Source: Methylobacterium longum
GTDB taxonomy: Bacteria; Pseudomonadota; Alphaproteobacteria; Rhizobiales; Beijerinckiaceae
Reading direction: 5' to 3'
Assembly: GCF_022179385.1 (NCBI RefSeq)
Contig: NZ_BPQS01000021.1
Coordinates: forward strand, 38,609 to 102,608
Length of the DNA stretch: 64,000 nucleotides
Every line of letters starts with the position of its first letter. Position 1 is the first letter of the stretch. This document shows positions 56,459 through 64,000 of this stretch, piece after piece. Both the position numbers and the translations under genes were made by a program. The notes beneath the pieces are model-generated. The model did no database searches. It had not been told where the DNA came from and worked only from the letters and a program-made list of their open reading frames with translations.

Positions 56459-57241
56459 GTGAAGTTCAGCCGCCGCATGTGCGTCGGCATGGCGACGCTC
56501 GTCGTCATCGCCGCCTTCTGGTACGTCGCGACCACCGGCCTCGGCCTGATCTCGGCGGGGCGGTTTCCGGCGCCGAGCGACGTGGAAACGGCGGCGGTCC
56601 AAGCCTTCGTTCGGGGCTATCCCGACACGACGCTCCTCGTCCACGTCCTGCATTCGCTGCGGCTCGTTGCCTTGGGCTTTCTCGTCTCGGTGACGCTCGG
56701 CGTTCCCCTCGGCCTGCTGATGGGCTGGAACCGCACGGCCGAAGCCCTCATCAACCCCGTCTTCCTGCTGCTGCGCCCGATCCCGCCGCTCGCCTGGATC
56801 CCCCTCGCCATCCTGTGGCTCGGCCTGGGCGACGGGGCCAAGGTGATGGTGATCGTCATCGCGGCGCTGCCCCCGGCGGTGATCACCACCCAGGCCGGGG
56901 TGCGGAGCGTGCCGCCGCAGATCGTCGAGGCGGCGCAGATGCTCGGCACGCCGCGTCTGCGCTTCGTCTGGGACGTGCTGGCGCCGGCGGCGGCGCCGAT
57001 GATCTTCACGGGGCTGCGGCTGGCGCTCCAGGCGAGCTGGACCACCCTGGTCGCGGCCGAGCTCGTCGGCTCGCTCGCGGGGCTCGGCTACGTGCTGAAC
57101 GTCGCGCAGCAGGACCTCTACCCAGGGATGATCCTCGTCGGCATGGCGGCCGTCGGCGTGCTCGGTGCCGGCAGCACCGCGCTGCTGGGGATGGCCGAGC
57201 GCCGGGCGATCGGCTGGGCGCAGCTGCGGGGGGCGGCATGA
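56459..57241 (+). CDS. ABC transporter permease, nitrate/taurine/sulfonate (SsuC/TauC) type
   Basis: A 260-residue inner-membrane permease with about six helices. The EAA-loop signature is seen in 'QIVEAAQMLGTPRLRFVWDV', which contacts the ATPase. Ahead lie 'LLRPIPPLAWIPLAILWLGL' and 'LGVPLGLLMGWNRTAEALI', typical of the NitT/TauT group. I choose GTG 56459 because GAGGAA lies 5 bases upstream. An upstream ATG at 56387 lies inside the operator and ahead of the inferred transcription start. It is the first gene of the operon and is followed with a 4-base overlap by the second permease. Confidence 0.93.
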   Translation: MKFSRRMCVGMATLVVIAAFWYVATTGLGLISAGRFPAPSDVETAAVQAFVRGYPDTTLLVHVLHSLRLVALGFLVSVTLGVPLGLLMGWNRTAEALINPVFLLLRPIPPLAWIPLAILWLGLGDGAKVMVIVIAALPPAVITTQAGVRSVPPQIVEAAQMLGTPRLRFVWDVLAPAAAPMIFTGLRLALQASWTTLVAAELVGSLAGLGYVLNVAQQDLYPGMILVGMAAVGVLGAGSTALLGMAERRAIGWAQLRGAA

Positions 57242-58023
57242 TCGCCTCCCGCCAGCCCCTGCCGCTGCACCGCAGCCTGGCCCTCGGCGCCATCGGCACC
57301 CTGGCGTTCCTCGGCTTCTGGGCGTTCCTCGCCCGGTCCGGCCTGGTCTCGCCGCTGTTCCTTCCCGGACCGGTCGCCGTGGCGGAGCGCTTCGCGACCC
57401 TGACCGAGCGGCCGTTCGCGGGGGGCACGCTCCCCGCCCACGTCGCCTCCAGTCTGCAGCGGTTCCTGATCGGCTACCTGCTCGCCGCCGCGGTCGGCGT
57501 GCCCCTCGGCCTGATGATGGGGTGGTCGCGCCTCCTCGACGACATCGTCACGCCGATCTTCGACGCGCTGCGCTTCATCGCCCCGATCGCCTGGGTGCCC
57601 TTCGCCGCCCTCTGGTTCGGCACCGGGATCGGCGGCCCGATCCTGATCATCTTCGCGGGGGCCTTCCCGCCCTGCCTGATCAACGCCTATCGCGGCGCCC
57701 GCTACGTCGACGCGCGCCTGCTGGAAGCCGCCGAGATGCTCGGAACGCCGGGCCACCGGATGATCGCCGAGGTGCTTCTGCCGGCCGCGCTGCCCTCGAT
57801 CGTCGCCGGCCTGCGCATCAGCGCGGGCCTGGGGTGGCAATCCCTGGTGGGCGCCGAGCTGATCGTGGCCTCGACGGGGGTCGGCTACATGATGGTGCAG
57901 GCCCAGGGCGCCGTCTCCACCGCGACCGTGATGGTCGGAATGGTCGCGATCGGCCTCATCGGCGTGGTCATCGACGTCGCGTTGCGCGCGCTCGAGACCC
58001 GCCTCCGCCGACATCACGGATAG
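57238..58023 (+). CDS. ABC transporter permease, second subunit, SsuC/TauC type
   Basis: A 261-residue integral membrane protein with about six helices. It resembles the first permease: 'LRFIAPIAWVPFAALWFGTG' and the EAA loop 'LLEAAEMLGTPGHRMIAEVL'. Having two different permease genes in tandem suggests a heterodimeric membrane pore, unlike SsuC or TauC homodimers. The ATG at 57238 overlaps the previous stop (ATGA). It precedes the ATPase by 15 bases. Confidence 0.93.
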   Translation: MIASRQPLPLHRSLALGAIGTLAFLGFWAFLARSGLVSPLFLPGPVAVAERFATLTERPFAGGTLPAHVASSLQRFLIGYLLAAAVGVPLGLMMGWSRLLDDIVTPIFDALRFIAPIAWVPFAALWFGTGIGGPILIIFAGAFPPCLINAYRGARYVDARLLEAAEMLGTPGHRMIAEVLLPAALPSIVAGLRISAGLGWQSLVGAELIVASTGVGYMMVQAQGAVSTATVMVGMVAIGLIGVVIDVALRALETRLRRHHG

Positions 58024-58038
58024 GCTTGAGGTGATCCG

Positions 58039-58824
58039 ATGAGCGCAATCCGGTTCGAGCAGGTCGAGAAGAGCTTCGGGAGCCACGTCAAGGCGCTTGA
58101 CGGCGTCGATCTCACCGTGGCCGACCGCGAGTTCGTGGCCATCGTCGGCGCCTCGGGTTGCGGAAAGACAACCTGCCTGCGCCTCGTGGCCGGGTTCGAA
58201 GCCCCGACCGGCGGCCGGATCACCGTCGGCGGGAAGCCGGTCACCGAGCCGGGGCCCGACCGCGCCGTGGTGTTCCAGCAGTTCGCGCTGTTCCCGTGGA
58301 AGACCGTGGCGCAGAACATCGCGTTCGGGCTCCGCAACAAGGGCATGCCCTCCGCCGAGCGCCAGGAGCGCGTCGCCGCGGCGATCGACATGATCGGCCT
58401 CTCGAGCCACGCCGACGCCTACCCGCACCAGCTCTCCGGCGGCATGCAGCAGCGCGTCGCCATCGCCCGCGCCTACGTCCTCGAGCCCGAAGTGCTCCTG
58501 ATGGACGAGCCCTTCGGCGCCCTCGACGCCCAGACCCGCGTGGTGATGCAGGAGGAACTCGTCCGCCTCGCGCGCAGGAACCCGCGCACCGTCCTGTTCA
58601 TCACCCACGGGGTCGAGGAGGCCGTCTACCTCGCCGACCGGGTCGCGATCATGACCCGGCGCCCCGGGCGCATCAAGGAGATGATCGACGTCAAGGCGGT
58701 CCGCGAAACCGAACGCTGGGAGGAGCACGCCCGCATCGAGGACGTGATGGACCTCGAATCGTTCATCCACCTGCGGACGCACATCTGGAAATCGCTGCGC
58801 GAAGAGAAGCCGGCCGGCCGATGA
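58039..58824 (+). CDS. ABC transporter ATPase (SsuB/TauB type)
   Basis: A 261-residue ATP-binding subunit. Walker A 'GASGCGKTT' at about residues 37-45, Q-loop 'VFQQFALFPWKT', signature 'LSGGMQQR' at about 133-140, Walker B 'VLLMDEPFGALD' and switch His in 'FITHGVEEA'. The family imports nitrate, taurine or sulfonates. The C-terminal tail 'EEHARIEDVMDLESFIHLRT' is longer than usual. It follows the second permease and powers the transporter. Confidence 0.95.
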   Translation: MSAIRFEQVEKSFGSHVKALDGVDLTVADREFVAIVGASGCGKTTCLRLVAGFEAPTGGRITVGGKPVTEPGPDRAVVFQQFALFPWKTVAQNIAFGLRNKGMPSAERQERVAAAIDMIGLSSHADAYPHQLSGGMQQRVAIARAYVLEPEVLLMDEPFGALDAQTRVVMQEELVRLARRNPRTVLFITHGVEEAVYLADRVAIMTRRPGRIKEMIDVKAVRETERWEEHARIEDVMDLESFIHLRTHIWKSLREEKPAGR

Positions 58825-58856
58825 GCCGACGGTCCGCGATCCGAGGGAGAGGCGAC

Positions 58857-59963
58857 ATGACCGAGATTCGAGGGAACGGGTACCGGGCCGGCCGGCGGCT
58901 GGCATGGCTCCTGGCGGGCGCCTTCGCGCTGGCGCCCGCGGTCGCGCCGCCCCTCCAGGTGCGGGCTGCGGAGCCCGAGCGGATCGGCGTGTCCTATCAG
59001 CCGTCGCTCTACTGGGCGCTGCCCTTCTACATCGCCACGCAGAAGGGCTGGTGGAAGGAGGTCGACCTCGAGCCCACCTTCGCGGTCTTCCCGGCCGGCG
59101 CACCCCAGGTCGCCGCCGCGCAGGCGGGATCCTGGGATGTTGGCGGGACCGGTTCCGTGCCGGCGATCCTCGGCGCGGCCCGCTTCGGCCTGCTGACGAT
59201 CGGCCTCACCAACGACGAATCGAAGACCAACGCGCTGATGGTGCGCGCCGAGCGACACGATGCGATCCTCAAGGATCCCAAGCAGCTCGCCGGACAGAAG
59301 CTCCTCGTCACCACGAACTCCACCGCCGATTTCGCCGCCCGCGCCTGCCTCCGGAAGTGGGGCCTCGGCCCGCGCGAGATGCGCTTCGTCAACCTCGGAC
59401 AGGCGCAGATCATCTCGGCGATGATCGCCGATGCAGGCGAGGTGGTCGGCGTCTGGGCGCCGAACACCTACACGCTGGAGGAGAAGGCCAGCGCGCAGGT
59501 TCTGTGCAGCGGGGCCGACGCCGACGCCATGGTGCCCGGCGCCCTGATCACCCGCGCCGACTTCGCCAAGGCCCATCCGGAGGCGGTCGCCAAGTTCCTC
59601 GCCGTCTATCTCCGGGGCTGGGGCTGGGCCAAGGCGCATCCGAAGGAGGCGCACGACTTGGCCAAGCGCTTCTACGCGGAGGGCGGCGTCGAGGCGTCCG
59701 ACCACGCCATCGACCAGGAATTCGCGCTGCGCCCGACCTACGCCCTCGACGCGCAGCTCAAGGCGATGGCGCGCGCGGATGGCCCCTCGCAGGTCGACGG
59801 CTGGTTCTCGCGGATCGGCACCTTCATGGCCGAGGTCGGCACCATCGCGCAGGCGCCCGATGCCAAGGGATACATCGACGACGCCTTCATGAAGCGCGTC
59901 GCGGCCGATCCGAAGCTCCGGGCCTTCGCCACGGAGTTCGACGCGGTGGCGGCCCCGCACTGA
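58857..59963 (+). CDS. ABC transporter substrate-binding protein (NitT/TauT family)
   Basis: A 368-residue periplasmic binding protein with a signal peptide (about residues 12-37, 'LAWLLAGAFALAPAVAPPLQ' cleaved before 'AEPERIGV'). The NMT1/SsuA fold begins 'IGVSYQPSLYWALPFYIATQ' and contains 'VFPAGAPQVAAAQAGSWDVG', which are typical of sulfonate, taurine and aliphatic-compound receptors. ATG 58857 has GGGAGA 6 bases upstream; an in-frame ATG at 58821 overlapping the ATPase stop is less likely. It is the last gene of the importer. The ligand is likely the substrate of the dehydrogenases downstream. Confidence 0.93.
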   Translation: MTEIRGNGYRAGRRLAWLLAGAFALAPAVAPPLQVRAAEPERIGVSYQPSLYWALPFYIATQKGWWKEVDLEPTFAVFPAGAPQVAAAQAGSWDVGGTGSVPAILGAARFGLLTIGLTNDESKTNALMVRAERHDAILKDPKQLAGQKLLVTTNSTADFAARACLRKWGLGPREMRFVNLGQAQIISAMIADAGEVVGVWAPNTYTLEEKASAQVLCSGADADAMVPGALITRADFAKAHPEAVAKFLAVYLRGWGWAKAHPKEAHDLAKRFYAEGGVEASDHAIDQEFALRPTYALDAQLKAMARADGPSQVDGWFSRIGTFMAEVGTIAQAPDAKGYIDDAFMKRVAADPKLRAFATEFDAVAAPH

Positions 59964-60085
59964 GCGCGGCCGGTCGCCTCGCAGCGCCGTCAGGAGCTCC
60001 GCCCGGGGCCCGGGTGGGCCGAGACTTCGCTCTCTTGAGAGGCGCCGTCTGCATTCATTCGCACTATCCGGAAGAGGCAGGGATC

Positions 60086-61399
60086 ATGACGATCGACTAC
60101 GCGAAGCGGGCGACTAAGACGCCCGAGACCGAGACCGACGCGGCGCGGCAGGTCGTGACGGAGATGCTCGCCGCCATCGAGGCGCGGGGCGAGGAGGCGG
60201 TGCGGGACTATGCCCGTTCCCTCGACCGGTGGACCGGCGAGATCGTCGTGACCCCCGAGGAGATCGCCCGGCGCACGAAGGACATTCCCGAGCGCGTCAA
60301 AGAGGACATCGCCTTCGCGGCGGGACAGGTGCGGCGCTTCGCCGAGGCCCAGCGCGACAGCGTCCAGGACTTCTCGGTGGAGCTGGTGCCGGGCCTCGTC
60401 ACCGGCCAGAAGCTCGTCCCCTGCAACGTGGCGGGGTGCTACGTGCCCACCGGGCGCTACGCGCACATCGCCTCGGCCTACATGTCGGTGGCCACCGCCA
60501 AGGCGGCGGGCGTCCCGACGGTCGTGGCCTGCTCGACGCCCTTCCGCGGCGCGGGCATCCACCCCTACGTGCTCTACGCGATGCAGGTGGCCGGCGCCGA
60601 CGTGATCATGACGCTGGGCGGCGTCCAGGCGATCGCCGCGATGGCCTTCGGCCTGTTCACCGGCAAGCCCGCCGACATCATCGTCGGGCCGGGCAACAAG
60701 TACGTGGCCGAGGCCAAGCGGATGCTGTTCGGCCGCGTCGGGATCGACGTCTTCGCGGGTCCCTCCGAGGTGGGGATCATCGCCGACGAGACCGCCGACC
60801 CGGCGCTCGTGGCCTCGGACCTCGTCGGCCAGGCCGAGCACGGGCACGAGAGCCCCGCCTGGCTGTTCACCACCTCGCGCGCCCTCGCGGACGACGTGAT
60901 CGCGCGGATGCCGGCGCTGATCGACGCCTTGCCGCCCACGGCGCGGGACGCCGCCGCCGCCGCGTGGCGCGACTACGGCGAGGTGGTGGTGTGCGGGAGC
61001 CGGGAGGAGATCGTCGCCGTCTCCGACCGCTACGCGAGCGAGCATCTGGAGGTCCACGCCGCCGACCTCGACTGGTGGCTCGCGCAGCTCAGCAATTACG
61101 GTTCGCTGTTCCTCGGCGAGGAGACCACGGTCGCCTTCGGCGACAAGACCTCCGGCCCGAACCACATCCTGCCGACCAAGTATGCCGCCCGGTATTCCGC
61201 CGGGTTGTCCGTGCACAAGTTCCTCCGGCCGCTGACGTGGCAGCGCATGGACCGGGAGGCCTGCAAGACCATCGCCCAGGCCACGGCCCGGATCTCGCGC
61301 CTGGAGGGCATGGAGGCCCATGCCCGCACGGCCGACCACCGGCTCGCGAAGTATTTCCCCGGCCACGGCCTCGATCTCGGCGAGGCGGTGACCGCATGA
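60086..61399 (+). CDS. HisD-family dehydrogenase, HpsN-like (sulfopropanediol 3-dehydrogenase candidate)
   Basis: A 437-residue zinc-dependent four-electron dehydrogenase of the histidinol dehydrogenase family. Zinc and catalytic residues of the family are present: Gln and His in 'GQAEHGHES', Asp in 'FGDKTSGPNHILPTK', and His in 'EGMEAHARTADHRL'. 'GCYVPTGRYAHIASA' and 'ADIIVGPGNKYVAEAKRM' are conserved. In the neighbourhood of a sulfonate-type ABC importer, an SDR and a zinc alcohol dehydrogenase it fits HpsN, which oxidises (R)-2,3-dihydroxypropane-1-sulfonate to (R)-sulfolactate, better than the biosynthetic HisD. No histidine genes are nearby. The start ATG 60086 follows GGCAGGG. Confidence 0.86.
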   Translation: MTIDYAKRATKTPETETDAARQVVTEMLAAIEARGEEAVRDYARSLDRWTGEIVVTPEEIARRTKDIPERVKEDIAFAAGQVRRFAEAQRDSVQDFSVELVPGLVTGQKLVPCNVAGCYVPTGRYAHIASAYMSVATAKAAGVPTVVACSTPFRGAGIHPYVLYAMQVAGADVIMTLGGVQAIAAMAFGLFTGKPADIIVGPGNKYVAEAKRMLFGRVGIDVFAGPSEVGIIADETADPALVASDLVGQAEHGHESPAWLFTTSRALADDVIARMPALIDALPPTARDAAAAAWRDYGEVVVCGSREEIVAVSDRYASEHLEVHAADLDWWLAQLSNYGSLFLGEETTVAFGDKTSGPNHILPTKYAARYSAGLSVHKFLRPLTWQRMDREACKTIAQATARISRLEGMEAHARTADHRLAKYFPGHGLDLGEAVTA

Positions 61400-62163
61400 C
61401 CTTCCGCCTGACGCGCCTGTTCGACCTGACCGGGCGGACGGCTCTGGTGACGGGGGGCAATTCCGGGCTTGGGCTGGCGCTGGCCCGGGCGCTGGGCCTC
61501 GCCGGGGCCGGGCTGATCCTGACCGCCCGCCGCGAGGCCGACCTCGCGGCGGCGGCCGAGGACCTGCGGGCGGAGGCGATCGCCAGCGAGGTCCTGGCCG
61601 CCGATCTCGCGGAGCCCGACGCCATCGCCGACCTCGTCGCGCGGCTCGACGGCCGGCCGGTCGACATCCTCGTGAACGCCGCGGGGATGAACCTGCGCCA
61701 GCCCTTCGCGGCCGTGACGGCGGAGGCCTTCGACCGGCACATGGCTCTGCACGTGCGCGCGCCCTTCCTGCTGACCCAGGCCCTCGCGCCGGGGATGGCG
61801 GCGCGCGGATACGGTCGGATCATCAACGTCGCCTCCCTGCAATCCTACCGGGCCTTTCCGGACTCCGCGCCCTACGGGGCCGCCAAGGGGGCGGTGGTCC
61901 AGCTCACCCGCGCCATCGCGGAGGCGTGGTCGGCGCGCGGCGTGACCTGCAACGCGATCGCGCCCGGCTTCTTCCCGACGCCGCTGACGCAGGCGGTGTT
62001 CGCCGATGCCGAGCGCGCGGCCCGCAACGCCGCGCAAACGGCCTGCGGCCGCAACGGCGAACTCACCGACCTCTACGGCGCGACGGTCTTCCTCGCCTCC
62101 GAGGCCTCCGCCTACGTCACCGGGCAGACGCTGCCGGTCGACGGGGGATTCACCGCCAAATGA
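61396..62163 (+). CDS. SDR family oxidoreductase (HpsO-like candidate)
   Basis: A 255-residue classical SDR. The cofactor motif 'TGGNSGLG' is at residues 19-26, 'NAAG' follows, and Ser in 'NVASLQSY' with Tyr/Lys in 'YGAAKGA' completes the catalytic set. It would oxidise or reduce a secondary alcohol with NAD(P). In the HPS pathway an SDR (HpsO) and a zinc alcohol dehydrogenase (HpsP) interconvert the two stereoisomers of the substrate through a ketone; this gene and the next fit that pair. Its ATG overlaps the HisD-like stop (ATGA), so translation is coupled. Confidence 0.88.
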   Translation: MTFRLTRLFDLTGRTALVTGGNSGLGLALARALGLAGAGLILTARREADLAAAAEDLRAEAIASEVLAADLAEPDAIADLVARLDGRPVDILVNAAGMNLRQPFAAVTAEAFDRHMALHVRAPFLLTQALAPGMAARGYGRIINVASLQSYRAFPDSAPYGAAKGAVVQLTRAIAEAWSARGVTCNAIAPGFFPTPLTQAVFADAERAARNAAQTACGRNGELTDLYGATVFLASEASAYVTGQTLPVDGGFTAK

Positions 62164-62188
62164 ACGCCCGTCTGTTCGAGGCTCCACG

Positions 62189-63199
62189 ATGAAAGCGCTG
62201 GTCTACACCGGTCCGAACGCGCTCATCCTCGAGGACGTGCCGGTTCCCGTGCCGGGGGCCGACGAGGTGCTGGTGCGGGTCGAGGCGGTCGGGATCTGCG
62301 GTTCGGACATGCACGCCTATCACGGTCACGATGCCCGGCGCCCAGCCCCGCTGATCCTCGGCCACGAGGCCGCCGGACGGGTCGCGGCGGGTCCGCGGGC
62401 CGGCGCGCGCGTGGCGGTGAATCCGCTGGTCACCTGCGGACACTGCCCGGCCTGCGAATCCGGGCGCTCGCACCTGTGCCCGAGCCGGCAGATCCTCTCG
62501 ATGCCCCCGCGCCCCGGGGCCTTCGCGGACTACGTCTGCGTCCCCGAGAAGAACCTCGTGCCGATCCCGGATACGCTGTCGATCGCCCACGCCGCCCTCG
62601 CCGAGCCGCTCGCCGTCGCCTATCACGCCGTCAACCAGGGCGCGCGGCTTCTCGGCCGCCCTCTGGCGGGGGCGCGATGCGTGGTTCTGGGCGGCGGGGC
62701 GATCGGTTTCGGGTCCGGTCTGATCCTGGCCATGCAGGGTGCCGCCGATATCGCCGTCATCGAGCCGAATCCCGAGCGGCGCGCCACGGCCGCGCGTGGT
62801 CTCCCCACGGCACGCTGCCACGCGCCGGGCGATGCCGACGGCCCGGGTCCCAACGGCGCCGACCTCGTCCTCGATGCCGTCGGCAGCCGGGCGACGCGGG
62901 CCGAGGCCAGCCGGATCGCGGGCCCAGGGGCGGTGATCGTGCATATCGGGCTGCTTCCGGGGGAGGAAGGGCTCGACGTCCGCAAGATCACGCTTCAGGA
63001 GATCGTGGTGTCGGGCAGCTACTGCTACACGATGCAGGAGTTCCGCGACGTGATCGGTGCCCTCGCGGATGGCCGCCTGGGCTCCCTCGACTGGGTCGAG
63101 GAACGGCCTCTCGCCGAAGGCGCGACCGCTTTCGCCGATATGGACGCGAACCGGGTTGCTGCGCCGAAGCTGATTCTCAGCCCGGAGGCATCGCGTTGA
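62189..63199 (+). CDS. Zinc-dependent alcohol dehydrogenase, MDR family (HpsP-like candidate)
   Basis: A 336-residue medium-chain dehydrogenase related to threonine and idonate dehydrogenases. Catalytic zinc ligands lie in 'VGICGSDMHAYHGHD' and 'ILGHEAAG'. The four structural Cys are in 'CGHCPACESGRSHLC'. The NAD-binding motif is 'VVLGGGAIGFGSG'. Start ATG 62189 has GAGG 8 bases upstream, 25 bases after the SDR stop. The three dehydrogenases form one transcription unit; reaction and stereochemistry are inferred. Confidence 0.88.
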   Translation: MKALVYTGPNALILEDVPVPVPGADEVLVRVEAVGICGSDMHAYHGHDARRPAPLILGHEAAGRVAAGPRAGARVAVNPLVTCGHCPACESGRSHLCPSRQILSMPPRPGAFADYVCVPEKNLVPIPDTLSIAHAALAEPLAVAYHAVNQGARLLGRPLAGARCVVLGGGAIGFGSGLILAMQGAADIAVIEPNPERRATAARGLPTARCHAPGDADGPGPNGADLVLDAVGSRATRAEASRIAGPGAVIVHIGLLPGEEGLDVRKITLQEIVVSGSYCYTMQEFRDVIGALADGRLGSLDWVEERPLAEGATAFADMDANRVAAPKLILSPEASR

Positions 63200-63920
63200 A
63201 AAATCCTCGGGACATCGGGACTCTGTTTTCGTGTCGGCGATTGAGCGTATCGCTTCCTGTCGGCCGAAGGTGTTTCAGTTAAAATATTGTGTTTTAGTGT
63301 ATAGTGTTGAATCTAAGATGCCCGGCATGGAGGCGGCGCTTTGGAAGGCCGATCTCGCTCATCATTGTGATCATCTGATCTGCAAGATTTCCAAGTTTTT
63401 TGTAGGACGCGGCCGATTGGAATGCATCGGTCACTTCCGATTCTCCTGGTCCCGCCAGTCGTCGTGCGACGTTTTCGCTGTCGATCGCGCAGATCTAGGA
63501 TGCGCCATCACATGATGCAGTCGATGTCCTGGCCTGAACCGGGCAACCTTCGGAGAACGGGGTCGAACGCTCCGGCAAAGGAGGCCTGTGCCAGCTTAGC
63601 CAACCTGCGGTTTGCGGCCTGCGATCTACGTCGGCGCGCGGACAGGCGTAGAACGGCCACCCATGGACGAGGCTGCTGTTGCCAGCAGTCTTATAAATGA
63701 TGTATTATCGAGGAGAACCGCTGCGGCGTTTCATGTCGGTGGGTACCGGACCGCGTTTTGGCCGAGGCACGACTCCGCCCGCGCAGTCACCTGTCGCTGC
63801 GAGATCGGACGCGGTTGCGGTGCGTTCCAGAGATCTTCGCGGCACGACGCGGGCCGCGAAGAACAGAGCGCGGTGCAGTGGCATCGAGAGCGGCCCAAGC
63901 CGCGGCGCGTGGGAGGATGG
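63200..63920. other. Intergenic region before a second ABC operon
   Basis: About 720 bases. The left part (63230-63420) is AT-rich for this window and holds no supported gene; a 94-residue frame at 63231 lacks a ribosome-binding site and a plausible sequence. The region should contain the promoter of the ABC gene that begins at 63921. Confidence 0.45.
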
Positions 63921-64000
63921 ATGGACACGGGTCAGCCTCTTCTGGAGGTCGATGGCGTCACGCTCCGCTACAAGACGCCGGACCACCTCGTCACGGCCAC
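63921..64000 (+). CDS. ABC transporter ATP-binding protein, N-terminus (3' end outside window)
   Basis: The first 26 residues read 'MDTGQPLLEVDGVTLRYKTP' then 'DHLVTA'. 'LLEVDGVTLRY' is the usual first beta strand of an ABC ATPase, close to the nitrate/sulfonate importer class. The Walker A lies beyond the window. ATG 63921 has GGGAGG 4 bases upstream, and an ATG at 63917 in another frame is not coding. It suggests a second importer of the same type follows. Confidence 0.72.
   Translation, partial: MDTGQPLLEVDGVTLRYKTPDHLVTA

Noticed and set aside
60086..61399. Biosynthetic histidinol dehydrogenase (hisD)
   Set aside because: The family matches, but the operon context with sulfonate-type transport and two other dehydrogenases, and the absence of histidine genes, favours an HpsN-like role.
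63231..63515. A 94-residue plus-strand frame in the AT-rich gap
   Set aside because: No ribosome-binding site, an unusual composition and no recognisable protein.

Overview
The window is uniformly GC-rich. It carries a proteobacterial quinol oxidase operon, a methylmalonyl-CoA mutase, TonB-dependent iron uptake, several Tat-exported molybdoenzymes and large PAS hybrid kinases. Together with the gene sequences this points to an alphaproteobacterium of the Hyphomicrobiales, most likely Methylobacterium or a close relative. That is inference from protein character, not a phylogenetic test. I see no insertion sequence, integrase, phage module or CRISPR array. Layout, 0-9 kb: the end of a uracil-DNA glycosylase-like gene, pyrF with a DUF1330 gene, a TetR regulator facing an SDR oxidoreductase, an isochorismatase-fold hydrolase, a DUF892 ferritin-like protein, a PAS protein, two small related genes of unknown function, a membrane/coiled-coil protein, and an AT-richer methyltransferase gene. 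9-19 kb: a very large PAS hybrid histidine kinase, an acyltransferase-3 membrane protein, a small secreted arginine/aspartate-rich protein, a double beta-barrel porin whose signal peptide and barrel lie in different frames, an intact tRNA-Val(GAC) and the 5' half of a second tRNA-Val(GAC). 19-31 kb: an unknown gene translationally coupled to a two-domain glycosyltransferase, an MFS transporter, the cyoABCD ubiquinol oxidase operon with a SURF1 gene, and methylmalonyl-CoA mutase. 31-36 kb: a TonB siderophore receptor and a PepSY membrane protein (iron uptake), then a VOC-fold gene. 36-48 kb: a stress/redox region with an AraC regulator, a secreted cupin and a quinone-reductase-like enzyme; then an RclR-like AraC regulator with two candidate redox cysteines divergent from a DUF417 (RclC-like) membrane protein, a Tat-exported metallo-beta-lactamase-fold enzyme and a chloroperoxidase-like hydrolase; then an orphan ProA-like dehydrogenase and a LysR/dehalogenase-fold divergent pair. 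48-54 kb: periplasmic sulfite chemistry. A P460-type cytochrome is followed by two tandem molybdoenzyme plus cytochrome c pairs (SorA-like with a cytochrome c-DUF302 fusion, then SoxC-like with a SoxD-like cytochrome), then a YjiC-type glycosyltransferase closed by a clear hairpin. 55-64 kb: a LacI regulator divergent from a taurine/sulfonate-type ABC importer (two permeases, ATPase, binding protein), followed by three dehydrogenases (HisD/HpsN-like, SDR, zinc alcohol dehydrogenase). This matches in composition the HpsN-HpsO-HpsP set for 2,3-dihydroxypropane-1-sulfonate. Two near-palindromic operators lie in the divergent promoter region. A second ABC ATPase starts at the right edge. How the parts may work together: the 56-63 kb genes look like an inducible import and oxidation route for a small polyol, plausibly a C3 sulfonate. 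Desulfonation of such a compound releases sulfite, which the periplasmic molybdoenzyme-cytochrome pairs at 49-53 kb could oxidise, passing electrons to the respiratory chain. The link is inference: no desulfonating enzyme is present in this window.
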